From contig NZ_SGXD01000003.1 in NCBI RefSeq assembly GCF_004216915.1, positions 1-64,000 on the forward strand: DNA of 64,000 nucleotides, in the 5' to 3' direction. The notes under the pieces are model-generated. The model was not told the DNA's origin, did not search any database, and was given only the letters and a program-made list of their open reading frames with translations. Within the stretch, counting starts at the first letter, position 1, and every line of letters begins with the position of its first letter. Source of the stretch: Motilibacter rhizosphaerae (GTDB lineage Bacteria; Actinomycetota; Actinomycetes; Motilibacterales; Motilibacteraceae). Below, one piece after another: positions 8,962-16,967 of the stretch. The position numbers were made by a program, and so were the translations under genes.

Positions 8962-10494
8962 CTAGGCCGGGGCGAGCCAGCGGTAGCCGCGCAGGGCGAG
9001 GTCCGGCAGGGAGCCGAGGGGCCACGCGGCGGGCTCCGCGGTGGCGGAGAGCACGAGGAGCGCCGCGGCGACGAGGGCCAGCAGCCCCGTCGCGGCCCGG
9101 CTGGCCCTGCTCGGGCCACCGGCGAGCAGCACGCGGGCGGCTCCACGGCGTACGCCGGTGCAGCCCGGTCCCCAGCACAGCAGCGCCGCGCCCACGGCAG
9201 CAGCAGCGGCGGCGGCGCCGGCCCGGTGCAGGTCCGCCCCGCCGGGCGGCAGGAGCGCGTGCGCCGCGAGGGCGGTGCCCGCCGCGCCGAGCAGGCCGAG
9301 CGGCAGCGTGACCGCGGTGGCGGCCAGCGCGCGCAGCAGGTGCCAGGGCGCGAGGGCGCCCGCCACCCAGGGGTCGGAGCGTCCGGGACCGCGGCGCGCG
9401 GCCCGGGACCGGCGCGCTCGCGAGGCGAGGTCGACGGCGCGGGCGCCGGCCGCCCCGGCGACGACGAGGGCGCCGCCCACGACGGGCGCACGGGCGCAGA
9501 CGGCGGCGAGCACGACGACGAGCGCGGCGAGCAGCACCGGCGCGGAGGGCGGGCGCGGCGGCAGGGGCGGAGGGGCGTACGGCGCGACGGGCTCGCGCGG
9601 CACGGTCCCGTGCACCACGACCGGGACTCCCGGCGGCACCACGAGCGCGGGCCGGGGCTCGGGCGCGCGCGGCGCCGCCGGCCGCACGACCGCCAGGGTC
9701 GTCGCCGCTCCCCCGCCGAGCGCTGCCACCTCCTGCGCGCTCGGGCGCGCCGCGGGCTCCGGGTCGAGCGCGGCCACGACCAGCGCCAGCAGCTCGTCGG
9801 GCACCCCGTCGAGGTCCGGCTCGCCCTCGAGGACGCGCGCCAGGACGACCTCGAAGGCGCCGCTGCCGAACGGCGGCCGACCGGTGGCCGCGAACGCGAC
9901 GGTGGCGCCCCACCCGTACACGTCGGCGGCGGGGGTGACGCCGGACCCGCGGACGGTCTCGGGCGGCAGGTAGCCCGGCGTCCCGAGGAAGAGGCCGGTC
10001 GCGGTCAGCCGGGTGGTGTCGAGCACGTGGGCGAGCCCGAAGTCGACGAGCACCGGCTGGCCCTCGGCGAGCAGCACGTTGCCGGGCTTGACGTCGCGGT
10101 GCACCACGCCGGCCGCGTGGAGCGAGACGAGGGCGGCGCCGAGCCCCGCGGCCAGCGCGTGCAGCTCGTCGCCGCGGACGGCGCCGTGCCGCTCCACGCG
10201 CTCGGGCAGCGGGCGCCCCTGGACGTAGCGCATGACGACGTACGGCGTGGTGGCCTCGAGGTCGGCGTCGACCACGCTGGCGACGTGCTCGCCCCCGACC
10301 CGGCGCAGCGCCGCGACCTCGCGGGCGAGGCGTTCGCGGCCGGAGTCGTCGAGCACGTGGGGGCGCAGGACCTTGACCGCGACGGCGCGGCCCTCGGGGT
10401 CGAGCGCGAGGTGGACGACGCCCATGCCGCCCTCGCCGATGCGTGCCAGCAGCTGGTACGGACCCAGCCGGGCGCCCGCGTCGAGCACGTCCAC
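8962..10494 (-). CDS. Membrane Ser/Thr protein kinase (PknB-like)
   Basis: A 510-residue Hanks-type kinase. The catalytic domain covers about 12-265: glycine loop IGEGGMG, ATP lysine in VAVKVL, catalytic loop HRDVKPGN, DFG, and GTPGYLPPE. A linker (270-320) leads to about four hydrophobic segments in the C-terminal third, rather than the single TM plus PASTA domains of PknB. No extracellular sensor domain is seen, so the signal may be sensed in the membrane. The GTG start is kept. It is convergent with the CGNR gene and divergent from the methyltransferase-like gene. Confidence 0.88.
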   Translation of the reverse strand: MDVLDAGARLGPYQLLARIGEGGMGVVHLALDPEGRAVAVKVLRPHVLDDSGRERLAREVAALRRVGGEHVASVVDADLEATTPYVVMRYVQGRPLPERVERHGAVRGDELHALAAGLGAALVSLHAAGVVHRDVKPGNVLLAEGQPVLVDFGLAHVLDTTRLTATGLFLGTPGYLPPETVRGSGVTPAADVYGWGATVAFAATGRPPFGSGAFEVVLARVLEGEPDLDGVPDELLALVVAALDPEPAARPSAQEVAALGGGAATTLAVVRPAAPRAPEPRPALVVPPGVPVVVHGTVPREPVAPYAPPPLPPRPPSAPVLLAALVVVLAAVCARAPVVGGALVVAGAAGARAVDLASRARRSRAARRGPGRSDPWVAGALAPWHLLRALAATAVTLPLGLLGAAGTALAAHALLPPGGADLHRAGAAAAAAAVGAALLCWGPGCTGVRRGAARVLLAGGPSRASRAATGLLALVAAALLVLSATAEPAAWPLGSLPDLALRGYRWLAPA

Positions 10495-10599
10495 GGGCGC
10501 ACGCTACCTGTCGGGGGCGGGGATCTCGGGGAGGTCGCACGGCGTGCGGGAGGTCGTCGGTGCGGGGGGTCGACACCGCACGGGCGGGAGAGGCGCGCC

Positions 10600-10719
10600 T
10601 TTGCGCCTGCCCCGGAGAAGATGGAACCCTGGCGCGGCGCCCGGGGGCAAGCGCCGCAGGTCTCGAAGCCGTAACGATCCGGACATCCCGCCGCCGCACG
10701 AGCACGACCAGGAGGACCC
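10600..10719 (+). other. Long leader with hairpin upstream of the methyltransferase-like gene
   Basis: The 225-nt gap between the divergent kinase and methyltransferase genes contains a 7-bp stem GCGGCGC/GCGCCGC (10634-10657, 10-nt loop CCGGGGGCAA), followed by AGCCGTAACGATCCGGACA. The A-rich unpaired stretches are unusual for this genome and could be part of a structured 5' UTR. I could not match it to a known riboswitch class. The start codon is preceded by CAGGAGGA. Confidence 0.35.
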
Positions 10720-11640
10720 GTGGGGCGCGAGCCGCGCAGCCGCCGTCGCCCCGCCCCCTCGCGCCGCGGTGCACCCGAGGTCCTGCCCGGGCAGCACGAG
10801 GTGACCGGCCAGACCGCGGAGCTCCTGCGCGACCTCGACGTCGACGAGGGGTGGGTGCTGCTGCTCGACGGCGTGCCCTCGTCCTACGTCGACCTCGCCG
10901 ACCCGACGCACCTCGGCTTCGAGTACATGGCGTGGATCGCGGGAGTCCTGGACTCGCTCGCGCCCGCCGGCGACCCCCTCGACACCGTCCACGTCGGTGG
11001 GGGTGCAGGCTCGCTCGCCCGCTACCTCGCGGCCACGCGACCGCGCTCGACGCAGGTCGTGCTCGAGCTCGACCCGCGCATCGTCGAGCTCGCCCGCGAC
11101 GTCCTCGGGCTGCGCCAGGGCCCGCGGCTGCGGGTGCGCGCACGGGACGGGCGCGCCGGGCTCGCGAAGGAGCCGCCGGGCAGCGCCGACGTCGTCATCC
11201 GCGACGCCTTCGACGGCCTCCAGGTGCCGTCCCACCTGCTGACGACGGGGTTCCTCGCCGAGGTGCGGCGGGTGCTGCGCCCGGGCGGGACCTACGTCGC
11301 CAACCTCAGCGGCCGGCCCGGCCTCGCGGACGCGCGGCGCGAGGCCGCGACGGCGCTCGCGTCCTTCGCGCACGTCGCCCTGCAGAGCGAGCCGGCGGTC
11401 TTCCGGGGCCGGCGCAACGGCAACGTCGTGCTCGTCGCCTCCGACGCACCGCTGCCGGTCGACGCTCTGCTGCGCCGGGCGTCGGGTGGGGCCGCGCCGG
11501 CGCGGGTGCTCGTGGAGGAGCGGCTGGCCGAGCTGGTGGGGCGCGCGCTGCCGCTGGAGGACCCGCCGGACGAGTCAGTCCCGCTCGACGACGAGCCCGG
11601 GGTGCCGGGGGTCGTCGACCCGGGCGACGAGGTCGGCTGA
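10720..11640 (+). CDS. Spermidine synthase-like SAM methyltransferase-fold protein
   Basis: A 306-residue protein with a Rossmann SAM-binding core. VHVGGGAGSLARYL is motif I, VVLELDPR the acidic end of beta-2, and DVVIRDAFDG the post-beta-4 region; AEVRRVLRPGGTYVANL follows. This arrangement matches the spermidine synthase-like proteins common in actinobacteria, most of which lack proven polyamine activity. The acidic tail (280-306) overlaps the 3' end of the opposite gene by 66 nt. The GTG start has AGGAGGA upstream. True spermidine synthesis is doubtful as no adenosylmethionine decarboxylase is near. Confidence 0.8.
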   Translation: MGREPRSRRRPAPSRRGAPEVLPGQHEVTGQTAELLRDLDVDEGWVLLLDGVPSSYVDLADPTHLGFEYMAWIAGVLDSLAPAGDPLDTVHVGGGAGSLARYLAATRPRSTQVVLELDPRIVELARDVLGLRQGPRLRVRARDGRAGLAKEPPGSADVVIRDAFDGLQVPSHLLTTGFLAEVRRVLRPGGTYVANLSGRPGLADARREAATALASFAHVALQSEPAVFRGRRNGNVVLVASDAPLPVDALLRRASGGAAPARVLVEERLAELVGRALPLEDPPDESVPLDDEPGVPGVVDPGDEVG

Positions 11641-12207
11641 GCGGGACGGGTCCGTCTCCGCCGCGTACCGCTCGTACGCCGGCAGCACCCACCGCTCGTC
11701 CTCCGGGAGGCGGCGGAGCAGCGCCGCGGGCGAGAGGTGCAGGTGCACGGTGAGGTCGAAGGCGAGCCACCGGCCAAGCAGCAGCTCCCCGGCGACGAGC
11801 ACGACCTGGCCGGGTGCGGCAGCGACGTACGCCGCGCGGGTCGCCCGGTCGCGCACCGGGTCCCAGAGGCTCGGGAGGAACCGGCCCGTACCCCCGGGCT
11901 CGAGGGGGTCGAGGACCTCGCGGTCGAGCGCGCGCACGTCGAGCCGGTCCTCGAGGTACGCGTCGGGGTCCGTCCGGCCGTGCTCGAAGCGCAGCGAGGC
12001 CGGCCGCAGGAAGCCGGCGGCGTCGAGCGCGGTCGCCGGTCGCCCCTGCGCGACGAGCTCGTCGGCGACCGCGCGGGCCAGGTCCAGCGGCCGGGCCGGG
12101 GGCGCCCCGTCGACCGCGACGCGCAGGGGCCGGTCCGCACGCGCCGCGAGGCAGCGCTCCACGACCGCGTCGCGGAGGCCCTCGGGGGTGGCCGGTCGCA
12201 CGCGCAC
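11575..12207 (-). CDS. Uridine kinase-like protein lacking a recognisable Walker A
   Basis: A 210-residue protein of the group annotated as uridine kinase in actinobacteria. LRVAVDGA begins the strand that should lead into the P-loop, but the next residues are PPARPLDLAR, with no G-x-x-x-x-G-K-S/T. Other family parts remain: a DAAGFLRPASLRFEHGRTDP stretch, GQVVLVAGELLL, and LHLSPAALLRR. It may bind a nucleotide differently or be a non-catalytic paralogue. It is convergent with the methyltransferase gene (66-nt overlap) and is followed upstream by a tiny membrane-protein gene on the same strand 11 nt away. Confidence 0.7.
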   Translation of the reverse strand: MRVRPATPEGLRDAVVERCLAARADRPLRVAVDGAPPARPLDLARAVADELVAQGRPATALDAAGFLRPASLRFEHGRTDPDAYLEDRLDVRALDREVLDPLEPGGTGRFLPSLWDPVRDRATRAAYVAAAPGQVVLVAGELLLGRWLAFDLTVHLHLSPAALLRRLPEDERWVLPAYERYAAETDPSRSADLVARVDDPRHPGLVVERD

Positions 12208-12218
12208 GACCGGCGAGG

Positions 12219-12356
12219 CTACGCCAGCGGCTCGGCCCCCCGGCCCGGCTCCCGCGAGCGCGGGGCGGTGGTCGCGTGGTCGCGGCTGTCGGCGCCGAAG
12301 CGCGCAGCCAGCACGGCGAGCAGGAGCAGGGCGGCGAGGACGACGAGAGCACCCAC
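12219..12356 (-). CDS. 45-residue single-TM protein with GADSRD motif
   Basis: A short gene hidden in longer spurious frames. The GTG at 12356 is preceded by GGAGG with 5-nt spacing. The product starts with a hydrophobic segment (about 2-18), followed by AARFGADSRD and a polar tail. I recall tiny actinobacterial membrane proteins with the same RFGADSRD-like junction, so the reading frame is probably real. It lies 11 nt upstream of the kinase-like gene and is likely co-transcribed with it. No function is known; a regulatory or membrane-adaptor role would be a guess. Confidence 0.65.
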   Translation of the reverse strand: MGALVVLAALLLLAVLAARFGADSRDHATTAPRSREPGRGAEPLA

Positions 12357-12431
12357 GGGAACCTCCAGGACGGGAGCGGACCTCCAGAATGGACGGACCG
12401 CTCGCGCTGATCGAGGGCCATTGACGGACCT

Positions 12432-12461
12432 TTGGCCCGCGTTGCCCGAGGCCCGTACGCT
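12432..12461 (+). promoter_or_regulatory. Promoter of a probably leaderless UPF0303 mRNA
   Basis: TTGGCC (12432-12437), an 18-nt spacer and TACGCT (12456-12461) place the transcription start about at the ATG of 12468. No Shine-Dalgarno sequence precedes that ATG. A closely similar copy of the -10 region occurs at 47233-47255. Confidence 0.55.
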
Positions 12462-12467
12462 GCGGGC

Positions 12468-12944
12468 ATGACGTCCGAGCCCCTCACGCCCGACACCGTC
12501 CTCAGCCAGGAGCGCGAGCTCGTGCTCCCGTCGCTGTCGAACGACGACGCCGTGGACCTCGGGCTCGAGCTGCTGCGGCTCGCCCGGGAGCGCGCACTGC
12601 CGGTCCTCATCGAGGTGCGCCGCGGGCCGCAGGTGCTCTTCCGCGCAGCGCTGCCCGGCGTCGTGCCGGACAACGACGTCTGGGTCGCCGGCAAGACCCG
12701 GGTGGTGGAGCGCTACGGCCACGCGACCCTCTACCACCGCCTCGTCGAGGAGGAGTCCGGCGTCTCCTTCACCGAGCGCAACGGACTCGACTTCGCCGAC
12801 TACCGCGCGCACGGCGGCGGGTTCCCGCTCGCCGTCGCCGGCACCGGGGTCGTGGGCGTCGCCGTCGTCAGCGGCCTGCCGCAGCGCGAGGACCACGCCC
12901 TGGTCGTCGAGGCCCTGCGCGCGCACCTCGCCTCCCGCGGGTGA
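12468..12944 (+). CDS. UPF0303 / heme-degrading-domain (HbpS-like) protein
   Basis: A 158-residue protein of the UPF0303 family (related to yeast YBR137W and GlcG/HbpS-type folds). Typical segments are AVDLGLELLRLARERALPV, PDNDVWVAGKTRVVERYGH, and HGGGFPLAV. Such proteins are annotated as heme-degrading-domain proteins, though catalysis is unproven for most. The ATG lies 6 nt after a TACGCT -10 box, with no ribosome site. Its stop overlaps the start of the ABC-F gene (GTGA), coupling the two. Confidence 0.82.
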   Translation: MTSEPLTPDTVLSQERELVLPSLSNDDAVDLGLELLRLARERALPVLIEVRRGPQVLFRAALPGVVPDNDVWVAGKTRVVERYGHATLYHRLVEEESGVSFTERNGLDFADYRAHGGGFPLAVAGTGVVGVAVVSGLPQREDHALVVEALRAHLASRG

Positions 12945-14602
12945 GCGCGACCCTCGTCGCGAGCGGGCTCGCGGCCGCCTTCGGGGACCGCTCGCTCTTC
13001 GCCGACCTCGACCTCACCGTCGCGCCGGGTGACGTCGTCGGGCTCGTCGGCGCCAACGGCGCGGGGAAGTCGACGCTGCTGCGCGTCCTCGCCGGGCTGC
13101 AGGCTCCCGAGTCCGGCTCGGTCGCCCTCGCCCCCACCTCCGCCGTCGTGGGCCACCTCCCGCAGGAGCACGAGCGGCGCTCGGGCGAGAGCGTGCTCGA
13201 CCACCTCGCGCGACGGACGGGCGTCGCCGCCGCCGACGCCGCGCTGACGGCCGCGACGGAGGCGCTCTCCGCGGGCGCTGCCGGCGCCGACGAGGCGTAC
13301 GCGACGGCGCTGGAGCGCTGGCTCGCCCTCGGGGCGGCCGACCTCGAGGACCGCGCGCCCGCCGTCGCTGCCGACCTCGGGCTGGACGTCGACCTCGCGA
13401 TGCCGATGACGGCGCTGTCGGGCGGGCAGGCGGCCCGCGCGGGGCTCGCGGCCCTGCTGCTGAGCCGCTACGACGTGTTCCTCCTCGACGAGCCCACCAA
13501 CGACCTCGACCTCGACGGCCTCGCGCGGCTCGAGGGCTTCGTGCTCGGGCAGCGCGCCGGCGTGGTCGTCGTGAGCCACGACCGCGAGTTCCTCGCCCGC
13601 ACCGTGGACCGGGTCATCGAGATCGACGCCGCGCAGCACCGGGTGGCGGTCTACGGCGGCGGCTACGACGCGTACCTCGAGGAGCGGGCGCGGGCGCGCC
13701 GGCACGCCCGTGAGGCGTACGAGGACTACGCCGAGACCCGCTCCGACCTGGAGGCGCGGGCGCGCACCCAGCGCGCCTGGATGGAGAAGGGCGTGAAGAA
13801 CGCCCGGCGCAAGGCGACCGACAACGACAAGATCGGCCGGAAGTTCCGCAGCGAGGCGAGCGAGAAGCAGGCAGCGAAGGCCCGGCAGACCGACCGCGCG
13901 ATCGAGCGGCTCGAGGTGGTCGAGGAGCCCCGCAAGGAGTGGGAGCTGCGCATGTCGATCGCCGCCGCACCCCGGTCGGGGACCCTGGTGGGCGAGCTGC
14001 GCGAGGCCGTCGTCCGGCGCGGCGGGTTCGTGCTCGGACCGGTCACCCTGCAGGTCGAGTGGGGCGAGCGCGTCGCGGTGACGGGGCCCAACGGCGCCGG
14101 GAAGACCACGCTGCTCGGCCTGCTGCTCGGCGAGCTGCCGCCGGACTCGGGGACGGCGCGGGTCGGCTCGGGGGTCCAGGTCGGGAAGGTCGACCAGGCG
14201 CGCGCGCTGTTCACCGGGGAGCGCCCGCTGCTCGACGTGCTCGGGCGCGAGGTGCCCGAGTGGCCCGAGGCCGAGGTGCGCACGCTGCTGGCGAAGTTCG
14301 GGCTGCGCGGCGACATCGTGCTGCGCGCCTGCTCCACGCTGTCCCCCGGTGAGCGGACCCGCGCCGGGCTCGCCCTGCTGCAGGCGCGGGGGGTCAACCT
14401 GCTCGTGCTGGACGAGCCGACGAACCACCTCGACCTCCCGGCGATCGAGCAGCTCGAGCAGGCCCTGGCGGACTACGCCGGGACGCTGCTGCTGGTCACC
14501 CACGACCGGCGCATGCTCGCCGCCGTGGAGACGACCCGCCGGCTCGAGGTGCTCGACGGGCAGGTGCGGGAGGCCGGGGCGGGCACTGTCAGCGGCAGGT
14601 GA
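12941..14602 (+). CDS. ABC-F family ATPase
   Basis: A 553-residue soluble protein with two ABC domains. Domain 1 (about 4-235) has GANGAGKST, signature LSGGQ and FLLDEPTND; domain 2 (about 345-545) has GPNGAGKTT, an LSPGE signature and VLDEPTNH. A charged linker (240-330) rich in Arg/Lys, with ARTQRAWMEKGVKNARRKA, is typical of the ABC-F interdomain arm. These proteins act on ribosomes, giving antibiotic protection or translation control, rather than transport. The GTG start overlaps the upstream stop. Which ABC-F subgroup it belongs to cannot be settled here. Confidence 0.9.
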   Translation: MSATLVASGLAAAFGDRSLFADLDLTVAPGDVVGLVGANGAGKSTLLRVLAGLQAPESGSVALAPTSAVVGHLPQEHERRSGESVLDHLARRTGVAAADAALTAATEALSAGAAGADEAYATALERWLALGAADLEDRAPAVAADLGLDVDLAMPMTALSGGQAARAGLAALLLSRYDVFLLDEPTNDLDLDGLARLEGFVLGQRAGVVVVSHDREFLARTVDRVIEIDAAQHRVAVYGGGYDAYLEERARARRHAREAYEDYAETRSDLEARARTQRAWMEKGVKNARRKATDNDKIGRKFRSEASEKQAAKARQTDRAIERLEVVEEPRKEWELRMSIAAAPRSGTLVGELREAVVRRGGFVLGPVTLQVEWGERVAVTGPNGAGKTTLLGLLLGELPPDSGTARVGSGVQVGKVDQARALFTGERPLLDVLGREVPEWPEAEVRTLLAKFGLRGDIVLRACSTLSPGERTRAGLALLQARGVNLLVLDEPTNHLDLPAIEQLEQALADYAGTLLLVTHDRRMLAAVETTRRLEVLDGQVREAGAGTVSGR

Positions 14603-14614
14603 TCTGCTGGGCGC

Positions 14615-15484
14615 ATGACGTTCACGCGGATCGACGGGACCCTCTCGGTCGTCGGAGCGGCGCCCGACGGCGACTCGGTGCGCTTCACGCCGAACCGGGC
14701 CGACGCGTGGCGCGCCGCCGGCCTGGCGGTGCGGGCCAACCCGCACGGGGGCGTCCAGCTCCGCCTGGACGCGATCGACGCGCTGGAGACGCACTACGCC
14801 CCGCCCCAGCGCACCTCCGCCGCGATGCTCCACCAGCCGCTGCCGCTCGCGCACGCCGCCGCGGAGGAGCTGCTGCGGCTCGTGGGCTTCACCGCGGTCT
14901 CCCGCGGCGCCGACGAGGTGGTGACCGCGGTGACGCCGGCGACCGTCGCGGCCTCGATCCTCACGAGCGGGGTCGACACGTACGGCCGCTGCGTCGCGTT
15001 CCTCCTCCCCGCCGGGGCGCCGCTGCTCGGCGGTGACGGCACGCGGGTGCGCGTCGCGCCCGCCGACCTCTCCCCCAGCGCCAACGCGCAGCTGCTGGCC
15101 ACGGGCCTGGCCTACCCGACGTTCTACTCCGGGCTGTACGCCGACCTGCGCACCAGCCTCGCCGGCCTCGCCTCCGCGGCGCGCGACGCGCGCTCCGGCG
15201 TCTGGGCCGAGGACCGCACCACCGCCGGCGTGGAGGTCACCTCGCTGCAGGTGCTCACCGACAGCGCGGTCATCCTGCCGAAGCTCTTCCGCCGGCTGGC
15301 GGAGTACCTCGCGCTCGGCAGCACGTCGATGGCCGGCTTCCGCGCCTTCCTCGACGCCCGGGGCGACCGGGTGCTCGTGCTCCCGCGCGGCGAGGTCGCC
15401 CCGGTCTCCTCCGTGGTGGCGGTCGACGGCGAGGTCGTCCGGCTGACGACGCAGCCGGACGACCTCGTCTTCTTCGAGGGCTGA
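14615..15484 (+). CDS. SNase-like (micrococcal nuclease fold) protein
   Basis: A 289-residue protein whose N-terminal third resembles a thermonuclease domain: DGDSVRFTPNR and LRLDAIDALETHY, which aligns with the VRLxGIDAPE region of SNase and keeps the glutamate. The C-terminal 150 residues are not recognised and include LAYPTFYSGLYADLR. There is no signal peptide, unlike secreted nucleases. It starts 12 nt after the ABC-F gene and may share its transcript. Nuclease activity is plausible but unproven. Confidence 0.65.
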   Translation: MTFTRIDGTLSVVGAAPDGDSVRFTPNRADAWRAAGLAVRANPHGGVQLRLDAIDALETHYAPPQRTSAAMLHQPLPLAHAAAEELLRLVGFTAVSRGADEVVTAVTPATVAASILTSGVDTYGRCVAFLLPAGAPLLGGDGTRVRVAPADLSPSANAQLLATGLAYPTFYSGLYADLRTSLAGLASAARDARSGVWAEDRTTAGVEVTSLQVLTDSAVILPKLFRRLAEYLALGSTSMAGFRAFLDARGDRVLVLPRGEVAPVSSVVAVDGEVVRLTTQPDDLVFFEG

Positions 15485-15487
15485 GCC

Positions 15488-16897
15488 TCAGGCGGCGAGC
15501 ACGGGCTCCCCGACCGGCACCACCGCGGTGGCCCGGCGCCCCGGCAGCAGCACGGCGCACGCTGCCGCGGCGAGGACCACGGCCACGCCCACCCACAGCG
15601 CCGGCACGATGCCGTCGACGAAGGCCTGCGGCGAGCCGTACCCACCTGTCGAGGAGAAGACCGTGCCGAGCACGGCGACGCCGAACACCCCGCCGATCTC
15701 GCGGAAGGTGGTGTTGGTGCCGCTGGCCACCCCCGCGTACGCCGGGTCGGCGGCGCCGAGCACGACGCTGGCGAGCGGCACGAAGACCAGGCCCATGCCG
15801 ATGCCGGCGAGCACGAAGGCGGGGACCTGCGCCGCGTACGAGACGCTGGTGCTGAGGGTCGCCGCGAACCACCCGAGCCCGGCGGCCTGGAGGACCAGGC
15901 CGACCAGCAGCAGCGGGCGGCCGCCGACCCGGTCGGACAGCGGCCCGGCGACGGGCGCCACGAGCAGCGGCATCGCCGTCCACGGCAGCGTCTTGAGGCC
16001 GGCCTCGAACGGCGAGGACCCCTGCACGGTCTGGAGGAACTGCGCCAGCAGGAAGATCGAGCCGAAGACCCCGAAGGAGAACAGCAGCGACAGCACGTTC
16101 GCGGCGGTGTAGCCGCGCGAGCGGAACATTCCGAGCGGCACCATCGGCTCGGCCGTGCGCGCCTCCCAGGCGACGAAGGCGAGGAGCAGCAGCGCGCCGG
16201 CGGCCAGGCTGCCGAGGACCCCCGCGCTGGTCCAGCCGTGCCCGTTGCCGCGGACCAGGCCGAGCACGAGACCGACGAGTCCGAGCGTGGCGAGCGCGAG
16301 CCCCGGCAGGTCGAGCGCGCGGCGTCCGCTCGTCCGCTGCTCGGGCAGCCGGAGCAGGGCGACGGGGACGAGGACCAGGCCGATCGGGACGTTCAGCCAG
16401 AAGATCCACTGCCACGCCCACCCCTCGACGACCGCGCCCCCCACGAGCGGGCCCACCGCGATCGCGATGCCGGTGACGGCGCCCCACACGCCAAGCGCGG
16501 CACCGCGGCGCTGCGGCGGGACGGCTGCGCTGAGGATCGTGAGGGTGAGCGGCATGACCAGGGCGGCGCCGACGCCCTGGGCAGCCCGCGCCGCGACGAG
16601 GGCCCCGATCCCGGGGGCGAGCGCGGCGAGCGCCGACGAGACCGTGAACAGCGCGAGCCCGGCGACGAGGGTGCGGCGCCGGCCGTACCGCTCGCCGAGG
16701 GCGGCGCCGGTGAGCAGGAGCACGCCGAAGGTCAGCGTGTACGCGTTCACCGTCCACTCGAGCCCCTCCAGCCCCGCACCGAGGTCGGCGCGGATCGAGG
16801 GCAGCGCCGTCGAGACGACGAGGTTGTCGAGCGACACCATGAACGCGGCCAGGGACGTGACGACGAAGGTCCAGAGCAGCGGCGCATGACGGGACAT
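15488..16897 (-). CDS. MFS exporter, DHA2 family, probably TetR-controlled
   Basis: A 469-residue transporter with about 14 hydrophobic segments. FMVSLDNLVVSTALPSI forms TM1, ALGERYGRRRT the motif A loop, and GPLVGGAVVEGWAWQWIFWL the TM5-6 region typical of DHA2 exporters. The ATG is preceded by AGGAGG. An operator-like palindrome sits 12 nt upstream and matches a second copy in front of the TetR gene. It is convergent with the SNase-like gene. The substrate is unknown; drug or dye efflux is the family role. Confidence 0.9.
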   Translation of the reverse strand: MSRHAPLLWTFVVTSLAAFMVSLDNLVVSTALPSIRADLGAGLEGLEWTVNAYTLTFGVLLLTGAALGERYGRRRTLVAGLALFTVSSALAALAPGIGALVAARAAQGVGAALVMPLTLTILSAAVPPQRRGAALGVWGAVTGIAIAVGPLVGGAVVEGWAWQWIFWLNVPIGLVLVPVALLRLPEQRTSGRRALDLPGLALATLGLVGLVLGLVRGNGHGWTSAGVLGSLAAGALLLLAFVAWEARTAEPMVPLGMFRSRGYTAANVLSLLFSFGVFGSIFLLAQFLQTVQGSSPFEAGLKTLPWTAMPLLVAPVAGPLSDRVGGRPLLLVGLVLQAAGLGWFAATLSTSVSYAAQVPAFVLAGIGMGLVFVPLASVVLGAADPAYAGVASGTNTTFREIGGVFGVAVLGTVFSSTGGYGSPQAFVDGIVPALWVGVAVVLAAAACAVLLPGRRATAVVPVGEPVLAA

Positions 16898-16909
16898 GGC
16901 TCCTCCTTG

Positions 16910-16929
16910 TTGTGAGTGCTCACTACCTT
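16910..16929 (-). promoter_or_regulatory. TetR operator upstream of the MFS exporter
   Basis: The minus strand reads AAGGTAGTGAGCACTCAC (16912-16929), with the palindrome GTGAGTGCTCAC at its centre. The same sequence with two differences stands before the TetR gene at 17511-17528. Its place just before the ribosome site fits repression by blocking transcription. Confidence 0.7.
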
Positions 16930-16967
16930 GAGTGGGCAGCGGTAGGCCGGAGTGGCGTGACGGACGA

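Noticed and set aside
10634-10720. c-di-AMP (ydaO) riboswitch
   Set aside because: The fragments resemble it only loosely, and I could not place its conserved core segments.
14615-15484. Leaderless promoter like the other genes of that class
   Set aside because: The TCTGCT or GATCTG before the ATG fits poorly in sequence or spacing, and the gene is only 12 nt from the ABC-F stop.
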